From contig JBQTKD010000030.1 in the NCBI GenBank assembly GCA_052386455.1, positions 23,732-87,731 on the forward strand: DNA of 64,000 nucleotides. Direction: 5' to 3'. This document shows positions 32,884 through 41,073 of this stretch, piece after piece; the first letter of the stretch is position 1, and every line of letters starts with the position of its first letter. The notes below the pieces were generated by a model. It saw only the letters and a program-made list of their open reading frames with translations, made no database searches and was not told the origin of the DNA. The position numbers and the translations under genes were made by a program. This DNA is from JBQTKD01 sp052386455 (GTDB lineage: Bacteria > Actinomycetota > Actinomycetes > Sporichthyales > Sporichthyaceae).

Positions 32884-33411
32884 ATGGCCATCTACGCACT
32901 GGGGGATCTGGTCCCGGCTATCGACCCGACGGCCTACGTACACCCGGACGCCGTCGTCATCGGCAACGTCGTCCTCGGCCCTGGATCGTCGGTGTGGCCG
33001 AGCGCCGTCCTGCGCGGGGACCACGGGCAGATCGTGGTCGGCGCACGCACCTCGATCCAAGACGGCTCGATCGTGCACACCACGGAGCAGTGGCCGACGA
33101 TCGTCGGCGCCGAGTGCGTGGTCGGGCACCTGGTCCATCTCGAGGGCTGCACGATCGAGGACCGCGTCCTCGTCGGGTCCGGGTCGATCGTGCTGAACCG
33201 GGCGCTGGTCCGCACCCGGTCGATCGTCGGGGCGGCGGCACTGGTCCCGGAGGACTTCGAGGTGCCGACGGGTCACCTGGCGCTCGGCGTCCCCGTGAAG
33301 CTGCGCCCGATGCCCGCTCCCGAGGTGGCGGACGGCATGATCGACTACGGCGTGAACTGGTACTGCGAGAACGCCGCGCACTTCGCCAAGGATCTGCGCC
33401 GCCTGGACTGA
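32884..33411 (+). CDS. Gamma-carbonic-anhydrase-like hexapeptide protein (PaaY-like)
   Basis: A 175-residue left-handed beta-helix protein with hexapeptide repeats (VVIGNVVLGPGSSVWPSAVLRGDHG, IVVGARTSIQDGSIVHT, HLVHLEGCTIEDRVLVGSGSIVLN). His in VHTTE, GHLVH and HLEGC are the likely zinc ligands. PaaY of phenylacetate clusters belongs here and acts as a thioesterase in some bacteria; others are carbonic anhydrases. GGAG lies eight bases before ATG 32884. Its place 160 bases after the ligase/amidohydrolase pair fits a role in aromatic-acid metabolism, but this is inference. Confidence 0.82.
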   Translation: MAIYALGDLVPAIDPTAYVHPDAVVIGNVVLGPGSSVWPSAVLRGDHGQIVVGARTSIQDGSIVHTTEQWPTIVGAECVVGHLVHLEGCTIEDRVLVGSGSIVLNRALVRTRSIVGAAALVPEDFEVPTGHLALGVPVKLRPMPAPEVADGMIDYGVNWYCENAAHFAKDLRRLD

Positions 33412-33809
33412 GCCCGTAGCAGGACCGGACACACAAACGCCGTCCACCGGCTGCAGCGGGCAACTCCGGTGAACGGCGCACTTGCGTGGAACGGCGCCGG
33501 CGGGAGACGTAGGAACCTCGAGCGGCGCGGTTCAACTATGACACGACGTTCGCGTGTGGCGCGTAACCTGTCATGCTTTTGGGCGTCCTGCGATGCGCGT
33601 CACAAGGGGCGCGATCCTCGGCTGATAACCGCCTAAGAAAACCCCCGCACAGGGGTGCGGTGGGGGGTGTTTCGCCACGACATGGGCAACCATAGGCGTG
33701 CGTCGCGGCGCACGGATTCGTTCCAGCGTCCGAATTCGAAGCCTCGACGGCATGCCGCCCCGGAAGCCTCCTTCCCTCCCGCGGCGCACGCGATCGCTGA
33801 GCGCGTGCG
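33412..33809. other. 398-base intergenic region with a terminator, no gene seen
   Basis: The space between the convergent gamma-carbonic-anhydrase-like gene and the TetR gene. I see no credible coding sequence: short open frames lack start signals and family likeness. Its only clear structure is the hairpin at 33642-33672. Confidence 0.5.
33642..33672. terminator. Hairpin terminator, probably bidirectional
   Basis: Left arm CCCCCGCAC (33642-33650), loop AGGG, right arm GTGCGG-T-GGGGGG (one bulged base), preceded by GAAAA and followed by TGTTT, so it could end transcripts from both strands between two convergent genes. Confidence 0.6.
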
Positions 33810-34487
33810 CTACGCCTGGGAAGCCGGGGCGGCTCCATTTTTGCCACCGGCCGCGGTCCGCCGGATGCGCGACTCGACACCCTCCGGATCCCGGCCGACC
33901 TTCTCCTGGCCGAGGAACAGCGCGACGATTCCGTCGAACAGCTGCCCGGCGTCGTCCGCGTCCGGATCCACGAGGTGCAGGAGGCCGAAGCCCACGGCCA
34001 GGGCCACGTACGCCCGCGCCGAGCGGTCGTCGGACGGGCCGCCCACCGCGCGCAGACCGGTCTGGGTGGCACGGCGGTAGGTTGCGAGCGCCTCGCGAGC
34101 CGGCTCGGCGAGCTCCGGGGCGCGTTTGGCGTTGACCAAGACCTCGTAGAAGGCCAGGCGGCGCGCCTCGTCGAGTTCCATGACGCGCTCCGCGAAGGAC
34201 GTGGCGATGTCGGCGGGGGACAGGAACGCCGCGATCTCCGGCGCAAGTTCGGGGATCTCCATCTCCGTGGCGCGGTTCCGGACGAACCGGGTGAGCGCCT
34301 CGGCGACGAGCTCGCCGATCGAGGAGAAGTAGTAGCTGGCGGTGGCCAGCGGCACGCCCGCCGCCTCGGTGACCGTGCGGTGGGTCGTGCCGGCGAGTCC
34401 TTCGCGCCCGACCACCTCGACGGCGGCTTCGAGCAGGGCGTCGCGGCGGGGCTGCGCCTTGGGGGCGCGACTCAGCGATTTCGGCAT
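33810..34487 (-). CDS. TetR-family regulator
   Basis: A 225-residue TetR protein: N-terminal HTH RRDALLEAAVEVVGREGLAGTTHRTVTEAAGVPLATASYYFSS, then a helical ligand domain with ELDEARRLAFYEVLVNAKR. It is divergent from the secreted lipase gene (34594) and may control it or itself. Two direct repeats lie at its start. The ligand is unknown. Confidence 0.88.
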   Translation of the reverse strand: MPKSLSRAPKAQPRRDALLEAAVEVVGREGLAGTTHRTVTEAAGVPLATASYYFSSIGELVAEALTRFVRNRATEMEIPELAPEIAAFLSPADIATSFAERVMELDEARRLAFYEVLVNAKRAPELAEPAREALATYRRATQTGLRAVGGPSDDRSARAYVALAVGFGLLHLVDPDADDAGQLFDGIVALFLGQEKVGRDPEGVESRIRRTAAGGKNGAAPASQA

Positions 34488-34525
34488 GGAAGAGATTCTG
34501 GCACATATTTCTTGGAAGAGCTTCT
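34487..34525. promoter_or_regulatory. Candidate TetR operator: 13-base direct repeat
   Basis: TGGAAGAGATTCT (34487-34499) and TGGAAGAGCTTCT (34513-34525) differ by one base and start 26 bases apart. The first touches the TetR start codon. Their position between the divergent TetR and lipase genes suits an autoregulatory operator. Confidence 0.35.
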
Positions 34526-34593
34526 AGCTTTTTGTCCGGTTCGGTGATGTCATTCCGATCACGCCGTTCCGTCCCGAAGAGGAGGATTCCCCC

Positions 34594-35442
34594 ATGCGTC
34601 GTCTATCCGGTCTCGCCGCCTCGATCGCCGTGCTCGCCGCCGTGTTGGTCGCCCCCGGTACCGCGAACGCAGAGGAGGACCTCAAGTCCACCGACACGAT
34701 CGCCGGGATCGTCCCCGAGCCGGACCTGCCGCAGCTCAACGACCCGAACTGCAAGCTCACGGAGTCCCACCCGCTGCCGGTCGTGCTCGTGCACGGCCTG
34801 GGCGCGACGGCTCGGGAGAACTGGAACTTCTTCGCCCCGTACCTCGCGGCGCAGGGGTACTGCGTCTACGGGCGCACGTATGGCCAGCACCCGTTCTGGC
34901 CCGGGCGCGGCGGCATCAAGCCGATGGAGACCTCGGCCGTGGAGCTCAAGGGCTTCGTGGACCAGGTGCTGAAGCACACCGGGGCCAAGCAGGTTCTGAT
35001 GGTGGGTCACTCGCAGGGCGGCATCATGCCGCGGTACTACCTGAAGTTCCTCGACGGCGCGAAGAAGGTGCGCAGCTACGTCGCCTGGGCGCCGCCGAGC
35101 CACGGCACCAACCTGTCCGGCTTCGCCGAGATCCGGCACTTCTTCCCCGGCTGGCAGGGGTACATGGAGCCGTACTGCGGGTCGTGCCCGCAGTTCATGC
35201 CGGAGTCGGACTTCATTCGCCGCCTCAACGCCGGCGACGAGACCCCGGGCGCCACGAAGTACACGGTCATCGCCACCAAGTACGACCAGGCGGTCACCCC
35301 GGTCTCGACGAGCTTCCTCGAGGGCGCGAAGAACATCCTGCTCCAGGACGTCGACCCTGCGAACTACGTCGAGCACGTCGGCATGGCCTGGGACGCGCTG
35401 ACCTTCCAGCTGACGCTCGACGCGCTCGACGCCGAGAGGTAG
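34594..35442 (+). CDS. Secreted triacylglycerol lipase/esterase
   Basis: A 282-residue secreted alpha/beta hydrolase. Signal peptide MRRLSGLAASIAVLAAVLVAPGTANA is followed by the oxyanion motif VVLVHGLGATARENW, nucleophile GHSQGG, acid in TKYDQAVTP and His in YVEHVGMAWD. Cys pairs (NDPNCK, YCVYG, EPYCGSCPQF) suggest disulfides, typical of extracellular actinomycete lipases. AGGAGGA precedes ATG 34594. The gene ends eight bases before a palindromic operator and 31 bases before paaA, so it is probably a separate transcription unit. Confidence 0.9.
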   Translation: MRRLSGLAASIAVLAAVLVAPGTANAEEDLKSTDTIAGIVPEPDLPQLNDPNCKLTESHPLPVVLVHGLGATARENWNFFAPYLAAQGYCVYGRTYGQHPFWPGRGGIKPMETSAVELKGFVDQVLKHTGAKQVLMVGHSQGGIMPRYYLKFLDGAKKVRSYVAWAPPSHGTNLSGFAEIRHFFPGWQGYMEPYCGSCPQFMPESDFIRRLNAGDETPGATKYTVIATKYDQAVTPVSTSFLEGAKNILLQDVDPANYVEHVGMAWDALTFQLTLDALDAER

Positions 35443-35449
35443 ACTCCGA

Positions 35450-35465
35450 CCGAACGTTCGTTCGG
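35450..35465. promoter_or_regulatory. Palindromic operator upstream of the paa operon
   Basis: CCGAACG-TT-CGTTCGG is a perfect 7-bp inverted repeat, flanked by GA and GA, just before the GGGAGG RBS of paaA. Its size and symmetry suit a TetR-family dimer, most simply the regulator encoded at the end of the operon (39514). Confidence 0.6.
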
Positions 35466-35473
35466 GAGGTGTC

Positions 35474-36388
35474 GTGAGGTCGTTCGAGGAACTGATCGCA
35501 GCAGACGAGCGCATCGAGCCGCGCGACGACATGCCCGCGGCGTATCGGGCCACGCTGATCCGCCAGATCGCGCAGCACGCGCACTCCGAGATCATCGGCA
35601 TGCAACCGGAGGGGCACTGGGTATCCAGGGCCCCTTCGTTGCGTCGCAAGGCGGTCCTGCTCGCGAAGGTGCAGGACGAGGCCGGGCACGGCCTCTACCT
35701 GTACGGCGCCGCGGAAACCCTCGGCGTGGACCGCGCCGACCTCCTGGATCGCCTGCACTCGGGCGCGCAGAAGTACTCGACGATCTTCAACTACCCGGCG
35801 CTCACGTGGGCCGACGTCGGCGTGATCGGCTGGCTCGTCGACGGCGCGGCGATCGTGAACCAGGTGCCGCTGTGCCGCTGCTCCTACGGGCCGTACGCGC
35901 GGGCGATGATCCGCGTCTGCAAGGAGGAGTCCTTCCACCAACGGCAGGGCGTCGAGCTGCTGCTGGCGTTGGCGCAGGGGACTCCGGCGCAGCGGGAGAT
36001 GGCCCAGGACGCGGTGAACCGGTGGTGGTGGCCGTCGCTGATGATGTTCGGCCCGCCGGATGCGGCGTCGAAGAACTCCGCGCAGTCCATGGCCTGGGGC
36101 ATCAAGCGCAACTCGAACGACGAGCTGCGCCAGCGCTTCGTCGACATGACGGTCCCGCAGGCCGCGGCGATCGGCGTCACCCTGCCCGACCCCGAGCTGA
36201 CGTGGAACGAAGAGCGGGGCCGGTACGACTTCGGCGAGATCGACTGGGACGAGTTCGCCCGCGTCGTCGCCGGGGACGGGTACTGCAACGCCGAGCGGAT
36301 GGAACGCCGGAAGGGCGCACACGACGAGGGCGCGTGGGTGCGCGAGGCGGCGATGGCGTACGCGGCGAAACAGGCGGGTGCGGCGTGA
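35474..36388 (+). CDS. paaA: Phenylacetyl-CoA epoxidase subunit PaaA
   Basis: The 304-residue catalytic diiron subunit of the multicomponent 1,2-phenylacetyl-CoA epoxidase. Iron-binding helices: KVQDEAGHGLYL (ExxH) and CKEESFHQRQG (ExxH), with further Glu ligands in SEIIGMQPE. GHWVSRAPSLRRKAVLLAKVQDE is a family signature. GTG 35474 follows GGGAGG. The stop overlaps paaB (GTGA). Together with PaaBCE it epoxidises the CoA-activated aromatic ring. Confidence 0.95.
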   Translation: MRSFEELIAADERIEPRDDMPAAYRATLIRQIAQHAHSEIIGMQPEGHWVSRAPSLRRKAVLLAKVQDEAGHGLYLYGAAETLGVDRADLLDRLHSGAQKYSTIFNYPALTWADVGVIGWLVDGAAIVNQVPLCRCSYGPYARAMIRVCKEESFHQRQGVELLLALAQGTPAQREMAQDAVNRWWWPSLMMFGPPDAASKNSAQSMAWGIKRNSNDELRQRFVDMTVPQAAAIGVTLPDPELTWNEERGRYDFGEIDWDEFARVVAGDGYCNAERMERRKGAHDEGAWVREAAMAYAAKQAGAA

Positions 36389-36666
36389 CTGAGTTTCCCC
36401 TCTGGGAGGTGTTCGTGCGGGCGCGGCGAGGGTTGCAGCACGCGCATGTCGGCTCGCTGCACGCCCCCGACGCCGAGATGGCGCTGCGGAACGCGCGAGA
36501 CCTCTTCACCCGCCGCGCGGAGGGCGTGTCGATCTGGGTCGTTCCGGCAGCCTCGATCACCGCGTCGAGCCCGGAGGAGAAGGACTCGTTCTTCGACCCG
36601 GCAGGGGACAAGGTGTACCGCCACCCCACGTTCTACGACCTGCCCGAAGACTTGGAGCACCTGTGA
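36385..36666 (+). CDS. paaB: Phenylacetyl-CoA epoxidase subunit PaaB
   Basis: A 93-residue structural subunit: FPLWEVFVRARRGLQHAHVGSLHAPDAEMALRNARDLFTRR is typical. It bridges PaaAC units and has no catalytic residues. Start GTG 36385 overlaps paaA by four bases. An unusual 82-base gap with a long hairpin separates it from paaC. Confidence 0.93.
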   Translation: MTEFPLWEVFVRARRGLQHAHVGSLHAPDAEMALRNARDLFTRRAEGVSIWVVPAASITASSPEEKDSFFDPAGDKVYRHPTFYDLPEDLEHL

Positions 36667-36677
36667 GCGCCCGTCTT

Positions 36678-36729
36678 CTGCCCGCGTGTGGGGCCATCGC
36701 CGTGGCGTCATGCCCCCACCCGCGGGCAG
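36678..36729. repeat. Intercistronic hairpin between paaB and paaC
   Basis: Arms CTGCCCGCGTGTGGGG (36678-36693) and CCCCACCCGCGGGCAG (36714-36729) pair at 15 of 16 positions with a 20-base loop. In an operon otherwise joined by overlaps this is a candidate attenuator, RNA-processing site or mobile palindrome. Confidence 0.75.
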
Positions 36730-36748
36730 AGGTTGGAAGGGCGGCGCG

Positions 36749-37480
36749 GTGATCGGGGTCGCGGAGTACGCGCTCTGGCTCGGGGACGATGCGCTGATTC
36801 GCTCGCAGCGGCTGTGCCATTGGCTGACCCGCGCCCCGGAACTCGAAGAAGAGGTCGCGCTCGCGAACATTGCGCTCGACCTGCTCGGGCAGGCGCGCGC
36901 GCTGCTCTCCTACGGCGGCCGAGACGAGGACGCGATGGCCTATCGGCGCGCGCCGGCGGAGTACCGCTCCGTGCACCTCGTCGAACGGCACGACACCGAC
37001 TTCGCAGTGGGCATCGCTCGCCAGCTTGCCTTCTCCGCCTACCAGTTGGCGTCGTGGACGGCGCTGCTGGATTCGCGAGACGAGACGATCGCCGCGGTGG
37101 CCGGCAAGGCGACGAAGGAGGTGTCCTACCACCTCGACCACGCTGTCCAGTGGACGCTGCGCCTGGGCGACGGCACCGAGGTCTCCCACCGGCGCATGGA
37201 CGCCGGGCTGGCGGTCGTGTGGCCGGACGTTCCGGAACTGTTCGCTCCGGCGCCAGAGCTCGACGCGTTGGCGGCCGAGGGAGTGGCGGTCGATCCTGCG
37301 GGCTTGGCGGCGGAGTTCGAGGTGATCGTGCGCCCGGTCCTGCAGCGGGCCGGGCTCAGGATGCCCGCCGTGCCGGCCGCCGCCGGTGGTGGCCGCCACG
37401 GGGTCCGGACGCCAGAGTTTGTCGAGCTTCACAGGGAACTGACGGAGCTTCACCTCGCGCACCCGGGGGCGTCGTGGTGA
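36749..37480 (+). CDS. paaC: Phenylacetyl-CoA epoxidase subunit PaaC
   Basis: A 243-residue ferritin-like partner of PaaA that forms the PaaAC heterodimer: LGDDALIRSQRLCHWLTRAPELEEEVALANIALDLLGQAR, then RQLAFSAYQ, KATKEVSYHLDHA. It keeps the fold but lacks the full iron-ligand set, as expected. GTG 36749 (GGAAGG upstream) begins at VIGVAEYALWLGD; ATG 36710, inside the preceding hairpin, would add 13 residues. It overlaps paaD by four bases. Confidence 0.92.
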   Translation: MIGVAEYALWLGDDALIRSQRLCHWLTRAPELEEEVALANIALDLLGQARALLSYGGRDEDAMAYRRAPAEYRSVHLVERHDTDFAVGIARQLAFSAYQLASWTALLDSRDETIAAVAGKATKEVSYHLDHAVQWTLRLGDGTEVSHRRMDAGLAVVWPDVPELFAPAPELDALAAEGVAVDPAGLAAEFEVIVRPVLQRAGLRMPAVPAAAGGGRHGVRTPEFVELHRELTELHLAHPGASW

Positions 37481-38031
37481 GCGCGACCTTCCTTGCGTCC
37501 GACGATGCGGGGGCCACTGGACGCTACCTTTCGGACGCAACGGGGATCGTGGCCGGGAACGAGCTGCTCGAGCGAGTCCGGGCGGCCGTCGCGGCGGTGC
37601 CCGACCCCGAGCTGCCGGCGCTGAGCATCGCCGACCTCGGAATCCTGCGCGACGTGACCGTCGACGGGGATCGCGTGATCGTGACCGTGACACCGACCTA
37701 TTCGGGCTGTCCGGCACTGGATGCGATCCGGGCCGACGTCGAGGCCGCGGCGGCCGCCGTGGGCGCGGAGGTCGAGGTCCGCACGGTGCTTGCACCGGCG
37801 TGGACCACGGACTGGATGACCGACGCCGGACGGCGCGCCCTCGCCGAGTACGGCATCGCCCCGCCCGGTCCGCGCCGCGACGGGCCCGTTGCGCTGACGC
37901 TGTCCGTCCGGTGCCCGCAGTGCGGCAGCCCGGACACCCGCGAAACCTCGAGGTTCTCCGCCACGGCCTGCCAGTCCCTGTGGAGTTGCCGGTCCTGCCG
38001 GGAGCCCTTCACACACTTCAAGGCGCACTGA
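37477..38031 (+). CDS. paaD: PaaD, epoxidase maturation factor (MIP18 family)
   Basis: A 184-residue protein with the DUF59/MIP18 domain (VPDPELPALSIADLGILRDV, TPTYSGCPALD) and a C-terminal zinc-ribbon-like cluster (CPQCGS, SCRSCREPFTHFKAH). PaaD is thought to help assemble the iron-sulfur centre of PaaE. Start GTG 37477 overlaps paaC; however, bases 37493-37540 form a hairpin and the first 24 residues have no family likeness, so GTG 37549 could be the real start. It overlaps paaE by one base. Confidence 0.9.
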   Translation: MSATFLASDDAGATGRYLSDATGIVAGNELLERVRAAVAAVPDPELPALSIADLGILRDVTVDGDRVIVTVTPTYSGCPALDAIRADVEAAAAAVGAEVEVRTVLAPAWTTDWMTDAGRRALAEYGIAPPGPRRDGPVALTLSVRCPQCGSPDTRETSRFSATACQSLWSCRSCREPFTHFKAH

Positions 38032-39113
38032 TGACGAGCGCCGAGGTCCTCGACGCCGCCCCCGCCCGCGCGGCGTTCCACCGCCTGTCCGTCTCGCGGA
38101 TCGAGCGGCTGACCGACGACGCGGTCGCCGTCGACTTCGACGTCCCTGCCGAACTGGCCGAGGCCTATCGGTTCGCCGCCGGCCAGCACCTGACGATCCG
38201 CTCGGATCACGGCGGCCCCGGCTCCCGCCGCAGCTACTCCATCGCCGCCCCGGTCGGTGGTCCGCTGCGCATCGGCGTGAAGCACCTGCCCGGCGGCGCG
38301 TTCTCCACCTGGGCCACGCACGACCTGCGAGTCGGCGACGCTCTCGACGTGATGACCCCGGCCGGGACGTTCGGCGCGTGTGCGGACCGCACCTCGGGAC
38401 GCCACGTCGTGGCGCTCGCGGCGGGTAGCGGCATCACGCCGATCCTGTCGATCGTCGCCACGGTGCTGGCCGCCGAGCCCGACAGCACCGTCACGCTGTT
38501 CTACGGCAGCCGCAGCAGCGACGCGGTCATGTTCGCCGAGGACCTCGAGGATCTGAAGAACCGTCACCCCGCGCGATTCGCGCTGTTCCACTTCCTGTCC
38601 CGCGAACCCCAGGTGATCCCGCTGCGATACGGCCGACTCGACGCGTCGAAGCTGCGCGAGCTCCTCGGCGCGGTCGCACCCCTCGACGCGGAGGACTGGT
38701 ACCTCTGCGGCCCGGGCGAAGCCGTCGAGGAGTGGCGCGAGGTGTTGACCGAGGCCGGAGTCCCCGGGCAGCGGATCCATCGCGAGCTCTTTCACGCCGG
38801 CCCCGTGTTGCGCACCCCGCAGGCGGCCACGACGCCGTCGGGCCGGTTGCAGTTCACCCTCGACGGTCGCACCAGCAGCACCGCGTTCCAGGCTGGGGAC
38901 ACCGTGCTCGACGCGGTACTGCGAGTTCGGCCCGACGCTCCGTTCGCCTGCCGCGGCGGCGTGTGCGGCACGTGCCGCGCAGGGGTCGCGAGCGGGAGCG
39001 TCGACATGGACGCCAACTACGCCCTCGAGGTCGACGAACTCGCGCGCGGGTTCGTGCTCACCTGCCAGGCGCGCCCGACCACGGACGTCGTCGTAGTGGA
39101 CTTCGATCGATGA
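38031..39113 (+). CDS. paaE: Phenylacetyl-CoA epoxidase reductase PaaE
   Basis: A 360-residue reductase: FAD domain (RRSYSIAAP), NADPH-binding domain (LAAGSGITPILSI, YLCGP) and a C-terminal plant-type [2Fe-2S] ferredoxin domain (CRGGVCGTCRAGV with a later Cys in LTCQARP). It passes electrons from NADPH to the PaaAC diiron centre. ATG 38031 shares one base with the paaD stop (TGATG); its own stop overlaps paaI. Confidence 0.94.
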   Translation: MTSAEVLDAAPARAAFHRLSVSRIERLTDDAVAVDFDVPAELAEAYRFAAGQHLTIRSDHGGPGSRRSYSIAAPVGGPLRIGVKHLPGGAFSTWATHDLRVGDALDVMTPAGTFGACADRTSGRHVVALAAGSGITPILSIVATVLAAEPDSTVTLFYGSRSSDAVMFAEDLEDLKNRHPARFALFHFLSREPQVIPLRYGRLDASKLRELLGAVAPLDAEDWYLCGPGEAVEEWREVLTEAGVPGQRIHRELFHAGPVLRTPQAATTPSGRLQFTLDGRTSSTAFQAGDTVLDAVLRVRPDAPFACRGGVCGTCRAGVASGSVDMDANYALEVDELARGFVLTCQARPTTDVVVVDFDR

Positions 39114-39517
39114 GCGGCCCGCAGGAGACCGCCGAGACCGTCGCGAAGACGATGATGGCGAGCGACCGGGCCTCCGCCTCTCTTGGCATCGCACTGGTGC
39201 ACGCGCGGCCGGGAGACGCCTGCGTGCAGCTCCTGCTGACGGAGCATCACATGAACGGGCACGGGAACTGCCACGGCGGTGTGGTGTTCACCCTCGCCGA
39301 CACCGCGTTCGGGATCGCCTGCAACTCCCACGGCGGGACGGTGGTGGCCGCGGCGGGCGACATCGTGTTCGCCCGGCCGACGCAGACGGGCGACCGTCTG
39401 GTGGCTCGGGCCGTGGAACGGTCGCGGTTCGGGCGCAGCGGCGTGTACGACGTGACGGTCGTGTGCGACGACGCCGTGGTCGCGGAGTTCCGCGGGCGTT
39501 CGCGGGTAATCGGATGA
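39110..39517 (+). CDS. paaI: Hotdog-fold thioesterase PaaI
   Basis: A 135-residue hotdog thioesterase: HMNGHGNCHGGVVFTLADTAFGIACNSHG contains the conserved Asn/Asp/His region, then GDIVFARPTQTGDRL. PaaI hydrolyses stalled ring-hydroxylated phenylacetyl-CoA products to recover CoA. It overlaps both paaE and the TetR gene by four bases. Confidence 0.92.
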   Translation: MSGPQETAETVAKTMMASDRASASLGIALVHARPGDACVQLLLTEHHMNGHGNCHGGVVFTLADTAFGIACNSHGGTVVAAAGDIVFARPTQTGDRLVARAVERSRFGRSGVYDVTVVCDDAVVAEFRGRSRVIG

Positions 39518-40098
39518 CCGTCCCGCGCCCCGCGCGCTACGACGCCGACTCCCTGCTCGCCGTCGCCGCCGGGGTGTTCGGCGAACGCGGCTACGACGGC
39601 ACGTCCATGGCCGACCTCGCCCGCGCCGCCGGGATCACGAAGTCGTCGTTCTACCACCACGTGCCGAGCAAGGAGGACCTGCTGCGCAGGTCGCTGGACC
39701 GCGCGCTCGACGGTCTCTTCGAAGTCCTCGCCGGGATCGACCCCGACTGTCCTGCCATTGCGGCCCTCGAACATGTGCTACGCGGCTCGATACGAGTGCT
39801 GGTCGAAGAGTTGCCCCACGTCACGCTCCTGCTGCGGGTCCGGGGAAACACCGATGTCGAACGCGCGGCGCTCGCGCGGCGCCGCGATTTCGACCGTCGA
39901 GTCGCGGCGCTGGTGGAGAACGCCGTCGCCTCCGGCGACCTTCGCCCCGACATCGAGCCCGAAATCGCCGCGCGGCTCATGTTCGGAACGATCAACTCCG
40001 TGACGGAGTGGTACCGCACGGGCGGTGCGCTCGACGCCGACCGCCTGGGCGCCCTGGTGGTCGCGCTGGCGCTGGATGGACTCCGCCTGCGTTCCTAG
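39514..40098 (+). CDS. TetR-family regulator at the end of the paa operon
   Basis: A 194-residue TetR protein: YDADSLLAVAAGVFGERGYDGTSMADLARAAGITKSSFYHHVPSKEDLL is a standard HTH. Being the last gene of the paa operon, with a four-base overlap, it is probably the local regulator (PaaR-like) acting at the palindrome 35450-35465 and responding to phenylacetyl-CoA. The PaaX-type protein at 27938 may add a second layer. Confidence 0.9.
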   Translation: MTVPRPARYDADSLLAVAAGVFGERGYDGTSMADLARAAGITKSSFYHHVPSKEDLLRRSLDRALDGLFEVLAGIDPDCPAIAALEHVLRGSIRVLVEELPHVTLLLRVRGNTDVERAALARRRDFDRRVAALVENAVASGDLRPDIEPEIAARLMFGTINSVTEWYRTGGALDADRLGALVVALALDGLRLRS

Positions 40099-40188
40099 AG
40101 GCGTACCCGAACACTCCCGATAGTGCAGTCCAGGCACGCTTAGAGGGCATGTCGCGTGCCCCCAGTGCGCTATCGGCGGAACTCGGGG

Positions 40189-40971
40189 CTAGCGCGGGGG
40201 GCGATGCCACATGGTCGTGCGGAGCAGGCGCAGGTAGCCCATGCGGGCGTAGACGGGCTGGCCGTCGTCGCTGGCGATCAGCACGGCCGGGTTCGCGGGT
40301 TCGGCCAGCGTCGCCGCCCAGGTCAGTGCGGCGCCGATGCCGCGGCCGCGGACCTCGGGGAGGTTCGCGACCCAGTCGACGTCGGTGACGCCGAAGCCCA
40401 CGCGCGCCCCGGCGGTGGCGACCGGTCGATCGTCGAGGTAGCCGACGAACATCTGCACCGGGCCGTCGAGGACTACGGGGTCGGCCAACGGGAGCCCGTG
40501 GGAGTTCATGCCGAAGCCGGCAACCACGATCGACACGAAGTCCGCGAGGCCCGCGGCGTCGCGGACCCGCTCGATCCGCAGGCCCGTCGGCAGCGGCGGG
40601 GCGGCGCCGCCGGCGGGGCGCACCATGAACGGCGGGTGGCCCATCAATTCGAGGCCGTAGGCGGTCAGGTCCGGGGTCGGCCACGCGGAGAGGAGCACCC
40701 AGTGCCGCTCGGGTGGGTAGAAGGCGAGCAGCCGCGCCATGGCCCCGTCGAGATCGGTGTACTGCGGCGGTGTCAGCAGGTGCGCGGCGTTGTCGAAGAA
40801 GATCGGGGAGGCGGGATCGGCGGCGCTCAAGTCGTCCCACACCGCCGTGCGCCCGCCCACCGCCTCGGCCAGGAAGCGCGAGTGCGCCGCGTTGGCCAGC
40901 ACGAACTGCCGCAGCAGGCTGTCCTCGGCGGGGGTGTCCGGCTCCCAGCCGTGCGTCAGATGCTCGCCCAT
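40189..40971 (-). CDS. GNAT-type N-acetyltransferase
   Basis: A 260-residue protein with a C-terminal GNAT domain: VGYLDDRPVATAGARVG, the acetyl-CoA loop VRGRGIGAALTWAATL and VYARMGYLRL. The N-terminal half (HSRFLAEAVGGRTAVWDDLSAADPASP) is a domain often fused to GNATs in actinomycetes. Start ATG 40969-40971. Substrate unknown. Divergent from the ferredoxin reductase gene. Confidence 0.82.
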   Translation of the reverse strand: MGEHLTHGWEPDTPAEDSLLRQFVLANAAHSRFLAEAVGGRTAVWDDLSAADPASPIFFDNAAHLLTPPQYTDLDGAMARLLAFYPPERHWVLLSAWPTPDLTAYGLELMGHPPFMVRPAGGAAPPLPTGLRIERVRDAAGLADFVSIVVAGFGMNSHGLPLADPVVLDGPVQMFVGYLDDRPVATAGARVGFGVTDVDWVANLPEVRGRGIGAALTWAATLAEPANPAVLIASDDGQPVYARMGYLRLLRTTMWHRPPR

Positions 40972-41073
40972 AGGGGAAGTGTGACCTACCACCTCACCCC
41001 GGCCCGAGGCACCACCCACTACGTGGGCGGACGATAATCGCGCGGGGCAGACCGATCTCCAGGAGGCATCACC

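Noticed and set aside
33655..34135. Plus-strand frames opposite the TetR gene
   Set aside because: They translate to Arg/Pro/Ala-rich sequence without homology signals and lie antisense to a clear TetR gene.
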